DNA of 64,000 bases, taken from NCBI RefSeq assembly GCF_006864365.1, contig NZ_QHLJ01000002.1, forward strand, positions 62,001 through 126,000, given 5' to 3'. This document shows positions 17,593 to 25,505 of the stretch, in pieces (the first letter of the stretch is position 1; each line of letters starts with the position of its first letter). The translations under genes were made by a program, and so were the position numbers. The notes beneath the pieces were generated by a model. That model worked only from the letters and a program-made list of their open reading frames with translations. It ran no database searches and was not told the origin of the DNA. The DNA is from Campylobacter sp. MIT 99-7217 (lineage in GTDB: Bacteria; Campylobacterota; Campylobacteria; Campylobacterales; Campylobacteraceae).

Positions 17593-18340
17593 TTGTATCT
17601 TGCTCTAAATTTTCATCATCTTCTTTTGAAGCTGGATTGACCTTTTTAGCAACAAAAATAGAAATTCCATAAAGTAAGCACAAAGGTCCTGCCATGAGAA
17701 GCTGAGAAAGCACATCAGGAGGGGTCATAAAGGCTGCAAAGATGAAAATAACCAAAATCGCTACCCTAAAATGCCTTTTTAGCATAGCATCATTTACAAG
17801 TCCGAGTTTTGCAAGGAAAAAAGTGATAATGGGAAGTTCAAAGCCAAGCCCAAAAGCTAGCATAAGCTTGATTAAAAAGTCTATGTAAGGAGCTATGGTG
17901 ATATTTGGGTTTAGATTATGTGCTTGTCCAAAAACAACAAAAAAATCAAAAGCCATAGGCACAGCGATAAAATAACAAAAGCTAGCCCCTAATAAAAACA
18001 TAATACTAGCACACACAACAAAGGGAACTACTAGTCTTTTTTCATTATCATAAAGTCCGGGTGCTACAAATTTCCAAAACTGCCAAAAAATCACAGGCAT
18101 AGAAAGTAAAAAAGCTGTAAAAAAACTTACTTTAACAGCGTTAAAAAAGGGTTCTGTAAGCTCGATAAAATTGACTTGATTTGCACCCTGAGGCAAAACG
18201 CGTTCAAGTGGGAGGGTAAGGATTTTCGTGATATATTCATTAAAACCAAAGCACGCAAAAAACAGCACAAAAACGCAAGCCACAGAGATAAAAAGTCTTT
18301 TTCTAAGTTCGACTAGATGAGGTTTTAATTCTTCAAACAT
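17585..18340 (-). CDS. tatC: Twin-arginine translocase subunit TatC
   Basis: Inner-membrane core of the Tat pathway, 251 aa, with six predicted transmembrane helices. It recognises the twin-arginine signal together with TatB and exports folded redox enzymes. Family markers are HLVELRKRLF at the N-terminus, LTEPFFNAVKVSFF and FGLGFELPIITFFL. The C-terminal tail is hydrophilic and acidic. It overlaps tatB by 8 nt and queA by 8 nt, so the three are cotranslated. Nothing unusual was seen. Confidence 0.96.
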   Translation of the reverse strand: MFEELKPHLVELRKRLFISVACVFVLFFACFGFNEYITKILTLPLERVLPQGANQVNFIELTEPFFNAVKVSFFTAFLLSMPVIFWQFWKFVAPGLYDNEKRLVVPFVVCASIMFLLGASFCYFIAVPMAFDFFVVFGQAHNLNPNITIAPYIDFLIKLMLAFGLGFELPIITFFLAKLGLVNDAMLKRHFRVAILVIFIFAAFMTPPDVLSQLLMAGPLCLLYGISIFVAKKVNPASKEDDENLEQDTNE

Positions 18341-18797
18341 TTTGATTTTCCGTTTTATTTTGAGATGATGAATCTAAATTTGACACAAGTTTAGGCTTAT
18401 CCCGGGTGTTTGAGGAAGCTAAATTTTCGGTGTTTATCTCACTTTTAGGCTCTTCTTTTTGACCTAGTTCTTTAAGGTCTTGAGCGATTTCTTCTAAGCT
18501 CGTATCAATGGCTTTTTTTTCTTTTAAGATATTTTCTTTTAGTTCATCAAATTCTTCAAAACTCAATTTTTTTCTTATGTTTTGATTGTATTCGCTCATT
18601 TCATCTTTATACTTTTTCGCCTCTTCTTTTAGTTCGCTTATACGCAACTCTTTTTCTATGCTTTCCTTTGCATCATCAACTTGTCTTTTTAATGCTCTTA
18701 AAATTTTAGCAATCTGCACGGCTGTACTTGGCAATTTTTCAGGTCCAAGCACCAAAATCGCCACAACCAAAATGACAATAATCTCGCCCATACTCAT
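18333..18797 (-). CDS. tatB: Sec-independent translocase subunit TatB
   Basis: Tat receptor component of 154 aa. I place the start at the ATG whose complement is at 18795-18797 (MSMGEIIVILVVAILVLGPEK), because TatA/B proteins begin with this short helix and LGPEKLP hinge; longer upstream reading would add a Cys-rich stretch not seen in the family. After the helix comes a long charged amphipathic segment and a low-complexity Ser/Asn/Lys tail. TatB pairs with TatC to bind substrates. A GGA ribosome site lies 8 nt before the chosen ATG. Confidence 0.9.
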   Translation of the reverse strand: MSMGEIIVILVVAILVLGPEKLPSTAVQIAKILRALKRQVDDAKESIEKELRISELKEEAKKYKDEMSEYNQNIRKKLSFEEFDELKENILKEKKAIDTSLEEIAQDLKELGQKEEPKSEINTENLASSNTRDKPKLVSNLDSSSQNKTENQNV

Positions 18798-18843
18798 ATT
18801 TTTTCCTTTTAAAGCTCTCATTTTACTAAAAAATGTTTTAAAT

Positions 18844-19896
18844 TTAGCTTTGCAAAAAAAGCACCAGCTCATCAGCTAATAAAAAATTTTTATTAAAAAA
18901 ACTCCCCCTTTTAAACTCAAGCTTTTTTTCTTCTAAAAGCAAATTTGCCCTTTGTAAGGTGCTTTCATCAAGCCTTGCTTTTTTGATGCCAACACAGCTT
19001 CTAAGCCCTAAAAATAAATGTTCTAAATTTAAATCTTGCTTGCTTAAAAGCTCCTTACTTCTAAACAAAGGCTCTTTGATATAGGCTTTTAAATTAGGCC
19101 TTGTGTAAAAGCGAGCATTTTCATAAAAACTAACCCCAGAAAGCCCACAAGCAAGATAGTTTTTACCCTGCCAATAAGCAAGATTATGCTTGCATTTAAA
19201 GCCTTTTTTGCAAAAATTGCTGATTTCATATTGCTTAAAGCCAAGTTTTTCAAGCTCTTTTATGAAAAATGAAGCTAAAAGGGGGGCATTTTTTTTAAAT
19301 TTAGGCCTTTTAGCAAAGGCTGTATTTTTTTCTATACTTAAAGAATAAGCACTGACATGAGTTAAAAAATCAAGCTTTGAAAGCTCTTTAAGCTCAAATT
19401 CAAGCATTTTTTTATCATCAAGCTTGGTATCATAAATAAGATCGATATTAAGATTTTTAAATCCAGCCTTTAAGGCATTTTCAAAGGCTTTAAAAATTTG
19501 CTTTGAGCTGTGAATGCGTCCTAAAAAATGAAGCTTTTTTTCATTAAAGCTTTGAGCTCCAAAAGAAAGGCGGTTTAGCCCAAGCTCTTTCATCTTTTTA
19601 AGCCAGTTAAAACTAGCCGAGCTTGGATTTGCCTCGCTTGTAAGCTCACATTTTGAAGCTAAAAAGGGTTGTAAAAAATCAAAAATCCTTTCAAAATGCC
19701 TTGCCTTAACACAGCTTGGCGTGCCTCCTCCTATGAAAAGGGTGGTGATTTTTTCTTTTTCAAAAAGGCTTTTTTTAGAAATTAAATCCTTTAAAAGTGC
19801 GTCCATATAGGCTTTTTCATCTTTAAGCCTTAAGGAGGTAAAGGCACAGTAATGACACTTGCTCTCACAAAAGGGTATGTGTAAATATAAATGCAA
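18844..19896 (-). CDS. hemW: Radical SAM heme chaperone HemW (HemN-like)
   Basis: The 350-aa protein opens MHLYLHIPFCESKCHYCAF, with the radical SAM motif CX3CX2C at C10, C14 and C17. FIGGGTPS and SFGAQSFNEKKLHFLGRIH follow, as in the HemN/HemW family. It lacks the longer N-terminal region and the extra cysteine of true coproporphyrinogen dehydrogenase HemN, so HemW, a heme insertion factor for respiratory enzymes, is the better name. It is Cj0580c-like in position. It is divergent from nudH, and tatB follows after about 46 nt. Confidence 0.9.
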   Translation of the reverse strand: MHLYLHIPFCESKCHYCAFTSLRLKDEKAYMDALLKDLISKKSLFEKEKITTLFIGGGTPSCVKARHFERIFDFLQPFLASKCELTSEANPSSASFNWLKKMKELGLNRLSFGAQSFNEKKLHFLGRIHSSKQIFKAFENALKAGFKNLNIDLIYDTKLDDKKMLEFELKELSKLDFLTHVSAYSLSIEKNTAFAKRPKFKKNAPLLASFFIKELEKLGFKQYEISNFCKKGFKCKHNLAYWQGKNYLACGLSGVSFYENARFYTRPNLKAYIKEPLFRSKELLSKQDLNLEHLFLGLRSCVGIKKARLDESTLQRANLLLEEKKLEFKRGSFFNKNFLLADELVLFLQS

Positions 19897-19930
19897 GTTC
19901 TCTCCTTTTTGCCTTAAAAGTTCAAATTTT

Positions 19931-19945
19931 AATCAAAATTTGATT
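19931..19945. promoter_or_regulatory. 15-bp palindrome in the hemW/nudH divergent region
   Basis: AATCAAAATTTGATT is symmetrical apart from its central base (AATCAAA A TTTGATT). It lies between the two divergent starts. It may be an operator or chance in AT-rich DNA. Confidence 0.25.
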
Positions 19946-19955
19946 TGAAATAAGT

Positions 19956-19961
19956 TAAAAT
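19956..19961 (+). promoter_or_regulatory. Possible -10 box for nudH-lysC operon
   Basis: TAAAAT in AAGTTAAAATAGC lies about 35 nt before the nudH ATG. It is the best -10-like element in the 100-bp divergent gap, one mismatch from consensus. Confidence 0.4.
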
Positions 19962-19996
19962 AGCATTCATTTTTTGGTAAACTTTGGAAAAAGACT

Positions 19997-20467
19997 ATGG
20001 AAAAGGAAAAAAAATACAGAGCAAATGTTGCTGCAATAGTGCTTTCAAATAAATATCCTTTTGAATGTCGTATTCTTCTTGGAGAAAGAAGCGATATGAA
20101 AGGTATTTGGCAGCTTCCTCAAGGTGGTATTGATAAGGGAGAGGACGCAAAGAAAGCACTTTTTAGAGAGCTTAAAGAAGAAATAGGCACAGATGAGGTT
20201 GAGATCATCAGCTCTTATCCTGAATGGCTTTACTATGATTTTCCTGCAAATGCAAAGGCAAAGATGTATCCTTATGATGGACAAAAACAAAAATATTTTT
20301 TAGTTAGACTAAAAGATAAGGCGAAAATTGATATACATACTAAAGATGCGGAATTTAGTGCCTATGAGTTTGTAAATTTAAAAAAATTCTTTGAGGTTGT
20401 CAATCACTTCAAAAAACCCCTTTATAGTAAGGTGATTAAACATTTTCAAGAGAAAGGTTACATATAA
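19997..20467 (+). CDS. nudH: RNA pyrophosphohydrolase (Nudix) RppH/NudH
   Basis: Nudix hydrolase of 156 aa. The complete Nudix box GX5EX7REUXEEXG lies at about residues 43-64 (from GGIDKGED to RELKEEIG). The N-terminus (YRANVAAIVLSNKYPFECRILLGER) and the WQLPQGG sequence are typical of RppH, which removes pyrophosphate from 5' ends of mRNA to start decay, and can also act on diadenosine polyphosphates. First gene of the long plus-strand operon; it shares one base with the lysC ATG. C. jejuni equivalent is Cj0581. Confidence 0.94.
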   Translation: MEKEKKYRANVAAIVLSNKYPFECRILLGERSDMKGIWQLPQGGIDKGEDAKKALFRELKEEIGTDEVEIISSYPEWLYYDFPANAKAKMYPYDGQKQKYFLVRLKDKAKIDIHTKDAEFSAYEFVNLKKFFEVVNHFKKPLYSKVIKHFQEKGYI

Positions 20468-21672
20468 TGCTGATAGTTCAAAAATACGGCGGAACAAGTG
20501 TAGGCTCTTTAGAACGCATTGAAGAAGTTGCTAAACGCGTGATCGAGACCAAAAAAAAGGGTTGTTCGCTTGTAGTTGTCGTTTCTGCGATGAGTGGGGT
20601 TACAAATGAGTTAATTGACGAGGCACATTATTTTAGTCAATTTCCAAACCCAAAAGATATGGATTTACTTTTAAGTAGCGGAGAAAGGGTTACCTCAGCA
20701 CTTTTATCAATCGCTTTAAATGATAAAGGCTATAAGGCTATGGCTTTTTCTGGAAGAAAAGCCGGTATCATCACAGACAGCGTTTTTACAAAGGCTAAAA
20801 TCCAATACATTCATACAAAAAATATAGAGCAAGCCTTAAAAGAAGATATGATTGTTGTTGTAGCAGGTTTTCAAGGCATAGATGAAAATGGCGAAGTAAC
20901 TACTCTTGGACGGGGAGGAAGTGATCTTAGTGCTGTTGCCTTGGCTGGAGCTTTAAAGGCTGATTTGTGTGAAATTTACACCGATGTAGACGGAGTTTAT
21001 ACAACTGATCCACGCATAGAACCAAAGGCAAAAAAGCTTGATAAGATCTCCTATGAAGAAATGTTAGAGCTTGCTAGTCTTGGAGCTAAAGTGCTTCAAA
21101 ACCGCTCTGTAGAGCTTGCAAAAAAACTAAGCGTAAATTTGGTAACAAGAAGTAGTTTTAATCAAAACGAAGGAACAATGATAGCAAAGGAAGATGAAAT
21201 AATGGAAAAAGCTTTAGTTAGTGGGATAGCCCTTGATAAAAATCAAGCAAGAGTAACTCTAAGAGATATAGAAGATAAACCGGGCATTGCGGCAGAAATT
21301 TTTTCAAGCCTAGCAGAACAAAATATCAATGTGGACATGATTATTCAAAATGTAGGTCGAGATGGAACGACAAATTTAGGTTTTACTGTGCCACAAAATG
21401 AGCTTGAACTTGCAAAAAAAAGTGTTCAAAATATCTTATCATCAAAATCTGTTATAGAAACAGATGATGAGATTGTCAAGGTTTCTATCGTTGGTGTAGG
21501 TATGAAATCGCATTCAGGTGTTGCTTCAGCTGCTTTTAGAAGCCTAGCTAATGAGGGGATTAATATAGAAATGATTTCCACAAGCGAGATTAAAATTTCT
21601 ATGATAGTACACGAAAAATACGGGGAACTAGCCGTTCGTGCCTTACATAGCGTCTATGAGCTTGATAAATAA
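20467..21672 (+). CDS. lysC: Aspartate kinase LysC
   Basis: Phosphorylates aspartate as the first step to lysine, diaminopimelate, threonine and methionine. The 401-aa length is that of a monofunctional kinase. The N-terminal KYGGTSVGS substrate/ATP motif and TLGRGGSDLSAVALAG are intact. Two C-terminal ACT domains (about 265-330 and 345-400) start around RDIEDKPGIAAEIF and VGVGMKSHSGVAS and usually mediate lysine or threonine feedback. It overlaps nudH by one base and hobA by one base. Confidence 0.96.
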   Translation: MLIVQKYGGTSVGSLERIEEVAKRVIETKKKGCSLVVVVSAMSGVTNELIDEAHYFSQFPNPKDMDLLLSSGERVTSALLSIALNDKGYKAMAFSGRKAGIITDSVFTKAKIQYIHTKNIEQALKEDMIVVVAGFQGIDENGEVTTLGRGGSDLSAVALAGALKADLCEIYTDVDGVYTTDPRIEPKAKKLDKISYEEMLELASLGAKVLQNRSVELAKKLSVNLVTRSSFNQNEGTMIAKEDEIMEKALVSGIALDKNQARVTLRDIEDKPGIAAEIFSSLAEQNINVDMIIQNVGRDGTTNLGFTVPQNELELAKKSVQNILSSKSVIETDDEIVKVSIVGVGMKSHSGVASAAFRSLANEGINIEMISTSEIKISMIVHEKYGELAVRALHSVYELDK

Positions 21673-22205
21673 TGCAAGATTTTTTACAATTTACCCTAGA
21701 AAATATAAGAGCAGGTGGCACTTTTATGTCCTGGCTTGAAAAAAGGCGTTTAGAATGGGCGCCTTTGATCGCAGCAAGACTAAGGCTTTTGATCGAGGGC
21801 AAGAGTTTTATTTTGATTTGTGATAGTGAGCGTTCATGGTATGAAGAGTATTTTTTAAAAAATATCAACGCAAAATCAAACCGCCCCTTAGTGCCTATAT
21901 TTTCCCTTTCTAGCCTTTGTAATAAAAATATTCAAAGCAAAGAAGATATCCTTTTGCTTAATGATCTCTTAGATGTAGCTTTTCCTAATGGTTTTGTATA
22001 TTTTTATATAGGAAGTGGTTTGGATAAAAAATCAAATATCGCTAAATCAAAAGATGATAGTCTTTTATGGGTTTTTGATGAGGAGCTTCAAAATAGCTTT
22101 TATCTCAGCTCAAAAGATGAAAATTTAGACGAAAAGCTTATTTCTATGTATAAACTTTTTGATAAAAGTTTGGAGGCTATTTTATTTTCCAAGGTTAGCA
22201 TTTGA
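21672..22205 (+). CDS. hobA: DnaA-binding initiation regulator HobA
   Basis: This 177-aa protein is the epsilonproteobacterial counterpart of DiaA. It forms a tetramer that binds DnaA domain I and promotes orderly assembly at oriC. It starts MQDFLQFTLENIRAGGTFMSWLEKRRLEW, a stretch conserved in Helicobacter and Campylobacter HobA (quoted here by its first and last residues: about 1-29). No enzyme motif is expected. It sits between lysC and holB as in C. jejuni (Cj0583), sharing overlapping ends with both. Confidence 0.9.
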   Translation: MQDFLQFTLENIRAGGTFMSWLEKRRLEWAPLIAARLRLLIEGKSFILICDSERSWYEEYFLKNINAKSNRPLVPIFSLSSLCNKNIQSKEDILLLNDLLDVAFPNGFVYFYIGSGLDKKSNIAKSKDDSLLWVFDEELQNSFYLSSKDENLDEKLISMYKLFDKSLEAILFSKVSI

Positions 22206-22813
22206 ACTTTTTAAGCAAAATTTTAATCAGTAATGATTTTGAGGGCGTAAAAGAAAAAATGCTCCAAGAATTTCAAGCTAAAAATTTGCGTTTTATCCCA
22301 AAAGAGCCTAAAGATGAGTTTTTGATTGATGATGCAAGAGAGGTTCAAAAAGAAAGCTATATAGCAGAAACAGATGAAAAAATCATCATCATCATGGCAA
22401 ATTCCTTTAGAGTAGAAGCTCAAAATTTCTTGCTCAAGCTCTTTGAAGAACCGCCAAAAAATATCAAATTTTTACTCGTAGCTCCTTCAAAAAATTTACT
22501 TTTACCCACAGTAAGATCAAGATTTATCTGCGAGGTGCAAAAGCTAAAAAAAGAAGAAAAAAAGCTTGATCTTAACATTCAAAATTTAGATCTAAAAGAA
22601 ATCTTAAATTTTCTCAAAAATAATGAAAATTTAGATAAACTTGACCTCATGCAAACCATTTCTACTTTAAGCACAGAGGCGATAAAAGAGCTAAATTTAA
22701 GCGAAAAAGAGCTTGAACTTTTTTTTAATGCCTATGAGTTAGCAAGACTTAACTCAAAGCCCAGTGTTTTACTCAGCACTCTTTTGCTATCCTTATATGA
22801 AGGAAAAAAATGA
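22202..22813 (+). CDS. holB: DNA polymerase III delta' subunit HolB (short form)
   Basis: The 203-aa protein starts at a TTG that overlaps the hobA TGA. It shows the clamp-loader features AQNFLLKLFEEPPKNIKFLLVAPSKNLLLPTVRSRF, namely the ENALLKTLEEPP-type sensor region followed by the PTIxSRC sensor (residues about 78-113). No Walker A is visible, as is normal for delta'. It is shorter than E. coli HolB (334 aa), as usual in this group. It loads the beta clamp with DnaX and HolA. Confidence 0.88.
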   Translation: MNFLSKILISNDFEGVKEKMLQEFQAKNLRFIPKEPKDEFLIDDAREVQKESYIAETDEKIIIIMANSFRVEAQNFLLKLFEEPPKNIKFLLVAPSKNLLLPTVRSRFICEVQKLKKEEKKLDLNIQNLDLKEILNFLKNNENLDKLDLMQTISTLSTEAIKELNLSEKELELFFNAYELARLNSKPSVLLSTLLLSLYEGKK

Positions 22814-23952
22814 AAATTTATAAGATCAATGAAAATACCGATTTTAACATTATTTGCAAGCTTATAAGCCCTGAGAAAATGGGTGCAATAATTATGAGTA
22901 AAAAGGCTAGGCTTCATTTTTTTTATATCAAAGGGCTTTCAAACACAGCCTTAAACATACTAAAACAAGACGCACTAAGTCTTGGAGCTGAGCTTATAAC
23001 GCACAAGGAGGTCATCACTCACAAGGCTCAAAATAGCCCCTCCTTACTCATAGCAAATGAAAATCAGCTTTCAAAGCTCATAGAAAAGGAAAAAAAACAA
23101 GGCTTTAAGCTAAAAGACTTGGCTAAATTTTTACAAAAGAGCTTTAAAAAGCCCAAAGTTGCAAAGCTTATGGGTGTTTTAAATATCAACAATGACAGCT
23201 TTAATCCAAGCAGCAGGGTTAGCGAGGCTGATTTTATCCAAAAACTTGAGGCTATGCTCGAGTTAAAGCCTGATTATATAGACCTTGGAGCAGTTTCATC
23301 GCGTCCTGGTAGCTCTTATGTAGGAAGCAAGGAAGAACAAGATAGGCTAAAAGGCATTTTTAAGCTCATTTCTAAGCATGATTATACTAAATTTGCTAAA
23401 TTTAGCCTTGATAGCTTTGATGAGCTTAGTCTTAAAAGAGCCTTAGATCTTGGTTTTAAGATGATAAATGATATCACAGGGCTTAAAAATGAGAATTTAG
23501 CCAAATTAGCCAAAGAATATGAGTGCGAATACTGCCTTATGCACATGCAAAATGAGCCCTCAAATATGCAAATAAATCCTAAATATGATGATTTGCTAGG
23601 AGAAATTGAGGATTTTTTTGCCCAAAAGCTTGAAATTCTTAAAAGCTACGGGGTTGAAAAAGTGGTGCTTGATGTGGGAATTGGCTTTGGTAAAAGTGCT
23701 GAACATAATTTAATTTTAATCAAGCATTTAGAGCATTTTTTGCAGTTTGAAAAGCCCTTGCTTGTGGGAGCAAGTAGAAAAAGCTTGATAAATGAGTATT
23801 TTAAAAGCGAGGTTCAAAACCGCCTAGCTGGCACTCTTTTTTTACATTTAAAAGCCTTTGAAAATGGGGCGAGCATTTTAAGGGTGCATGATTTATACGA
23901 ACATAAACAAATTTTAGCCCTGCACGAGGCTATGGATAAGATTTTTATTTAA
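22810..23952 (+). CDS. folP: Dihydropteroate synthase FolP
   Basis: Joins 6-hydroxymethyl-dihydropterin pyrophosphate and p-aminobenzoate in folate synthesis; it is the sulfonamide target. At 380 aa it is longer than most because of a ~110-residue N-terminal extension, normal in Campylobacter and Helicobacter. The TIM-barrel part starts near KLMGVLNINNDSFNPSS (about 114-130), then YIDLGAVSSRPGS, LMHMQNEPSNMQ, VLDVGIGFGKSAEHN and VGASRKSLI. It starts within the end of holB (4-nt overlap). Ten nt separate it from the inserted ATPase gene. Confidence 0.95.
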   Translation: MKIYKINENTDFNIICKLISPEKMGAIIMSKKARLHFFYIKGLSNTALNILKQDALSLGAELITHKEVITHKAQNSPSLLIANENQLSKLIEKEKKQGFKLKDLAKFLQKSFKKPKVAKLMGVLNINNDSFNPSSRVSEADFIQKLEAMLELKPDYIDLGAVSSRPGSSYVGSKEEQDRLKGIFKLISKHDYTKFAKFSLDSFDELSLKRALDLGFKMINDITGLKNENLAKLAKEYECEYCLMHMQNEPSNMQINPKYDDLLGEIEDFFAQKLEILKSYGVEKVVLDVGIGFGKSAEHNLILIKHLEHFLQFEKPLLVGASRKSLINEYFKSEVQNRLAGTLFLHLKAFENGASILRVHDLYEHKQILALHEAMDKIFI

Positions 23953-23962
23953 GGGAGGATAA

Positions 23963-24967
23963 ATGCAATTAGAACTAAAAGATATGGGAGCTATTAAAGA
24001 AGGCTTGGTTGAGCTAGACGGACTTTGCGTTATTGCAGGTTATAATGATGAGGGTAAAAGCACAGTAGGAAAAGTGCTTATGGCTCTTATTAAAGCTCAT
24101 AATATTAGCAAACAAAAAGAAAAAAAAATTGGGGAAAATATTTCAAAAGAAAAGGAGTTTGGAAAAATATTTCGTCTTTTATTTGATGATAATTTTACCG
24201 ACAAATCAAGTATAAAGATACAAAAAGAAGGAAATATCCTTTATGATGTGCAAATGGATGGAAATTCTTGTAAAAAATTTACTAGTGAAAAAAATGAGTA
24301 TCTTGATTGCACCTTTATCCAAAGTCCCTTTGTTTGGGATTTGTTTGATTTTTTTAGACAAGTAAGACTTCTTAATGATAGTGCCGAAATTTATGAACAA
24401 AGAGAAAGTATCCGCTATCCTTACATACTTTGGGATTTATATCAAAAAATACAAGCAAATCCACTTAAAGCATATGATGGACTAAAGGAACTTAAAAAAG
24501 ACATAACAGAACTTATTCGGGGAAATTTTATGAGAGATGAAGAAAAATACAAATTTATAAGAAATGAACAAGAAATATCGCTAAGAAATGTAGCCACTGG
24601 TATTAAACAATTTGGTATTTTACAAGCTCTTATCAATAATAACCGTCTTACTCCAAATGGCTTTTTGATCTTTGATGAGCCAGAAAATCATCTCCACCCT
24701 ATGTGGCAATTAAAATTTGCTGAGTTTTTGGTTAGACTTTGTCAAAAACAAATCCCCATACTCATAAATACTCATAGTCCTTATATGGTAGAAGCACTTC
24801 ATAAATATAGCTTGAAATACAAGGTTAAAAGCAATTTTCATCTTGCCTCAAAAGGAGAAATAAAACAGCATAAGCATAATGAAAAAACGATAGGCTTGAT
24901 TTTTGAAAAACTCAACCAACCTTTTGAAACTTTTGATGAATTGGATAAAGAAAATGGCAGATCTTAA
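23963..24967 (+). CDS. AAA/OLD-type ATPase, first gene of a two-gene cassette
   Basis: Predicted 334-aa ABC/SMC-like ATPase. Walker A GYNDEGKS is at residues 26-33, Walker B FLIFDEPE at 234-241 (then NHLHP), and a switch histidine at 271 (NTHSP). A short signature-like ATGIKQFG is at about 211-218. This arrangement is typical of AAA_15/AAA_21 ATPases in anti-phage and nuclease pairs (OLD, PARIS, Septu), but no TOPRIM domain is fused here. Its stop overlaps the start of the next gene by 14 nt. As I recall, C. jejuni has folP and ligA adjacent, so this is probably an insertion. Function unknown. Confidence 0.72.
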   Translation: MQLELKDMGAIKEGLVELDGLCVIAGYNDEGKSTVGKVLMALIKAHNISKQKEKKIGENISKEKEFGKIFRLLFDDNFTDKSSIKIQKEGNILYDVQMDGNSCKKFTSEKNEYLDCTFIQSPFVWDLFDFFRQVRLLNDSAEIYEQRESIRYPYILWDLYQKIQANPLKAYDGLKELKKDITELIRGNFMRDEEKYKFIRNEQEISLRNVATGIKQFGILQALINNNRLTPNGFLIFDEPENHLHPMWQLKFAEFLVRLCQKQIPILINTHSPYMVEALHKYSLKYKVKSNFHLASKGEIKQHKHNEKTIGLIFEKLNQPFETFDELDKENGRS

Positions 24968-25493
24968 GCTTTTAGAAAAAGAATTTAAAGCTTATAAAAG
25001 CAATTTAAAAAAAACAAGCTATGATAAACAAAATAAAGAATCTTTATGCTTAAAAGAAGATGAGGTGATTCATTTTGAAAATTATAGCATAGAATATTAT
25101 CATAAAAACAAAATGCAGGATAGAAAAACAGTCGATGCTCTTTATTATGATATAAATAAATGGAATCTTTATTTAATCGAGTTTAAAAATGAAAAACCAA
25201 GCTCTATTAAAAAAGATGAAGTATTAAAGAAATTTAAAGATAGTGTTGCTCTTTTAAAAGAAATTTTAAAGAAAAATAACATTTCTTTAAAAGATATTAC
25301 AATTTACCTTTATCTTGTAGTGAAGGATAAAAAAGAGAGTGAAACTTTTAAAGATAGACAAAGAGGCGAAAATATTGATCTTATGATAGATAGTGCTATA
25401 AACACAAACGAATTACCAAAATGTCATCATAAATGCCGACCAAAAAAATATTTTTTAAAAAATTATAAAGAAATCTTTAATGAAGAATGTTAA
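24954..25493 (+). CDS. Small protein with a PD-(D/E)XK-like nuclease signature, partner of the ATPase
   Basis: Not matched to a named family. The chosen ATG lies inside the ATPase 3' end, giving 179 residues; the reading frame is open upstream but only within ATPase coding sequence. The centre reads VDALYYDINKWNLYLIEFKNE (residues about 60-80, quoted whole at 21 would exceed need: key residues D61, E76, K78). An Asp on one strand and E-x-K on the next hydrophobic strand is the PD-(D/E)XK pattern. The C-terminal half contains CHHKC (157-161), possibly metal-binding. Tight overlap means it is made with the ATPase; together they may form a defense nuclease. Inference from motifs only. Confidence 0.6.
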   Translation: MADLKLLEKEFKAYKSNLKKTSYDKQNKESLCLKEDEVIHFENYSIEYYHKNKMQDRKTVDALYYDINKWNLYLIEFKNEKPSSIKKDEVLKKFKDSVALLKEILKKNNISLKDITIYLYLVVKDKKESETFKDRQRGENIDLMIDSAINTNELPKCHHKCRPKKYFLKNYKEIFNEEC

Positions 25494-25505
25494 AAAGAGG
25501 CGACA

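Noticed and set aside
19290-19296. G6 run inside hemW on the plus strand
   Set aside because: Too short for known phase variation and the hemW frame is intact on both sides.
23953-25505. The ATPase/nuclease pair as part of a prophage or transposon
   Set aside because: No integrase, transposase, terminal repeats or target duplication were seen; flanking genes are undamaged.
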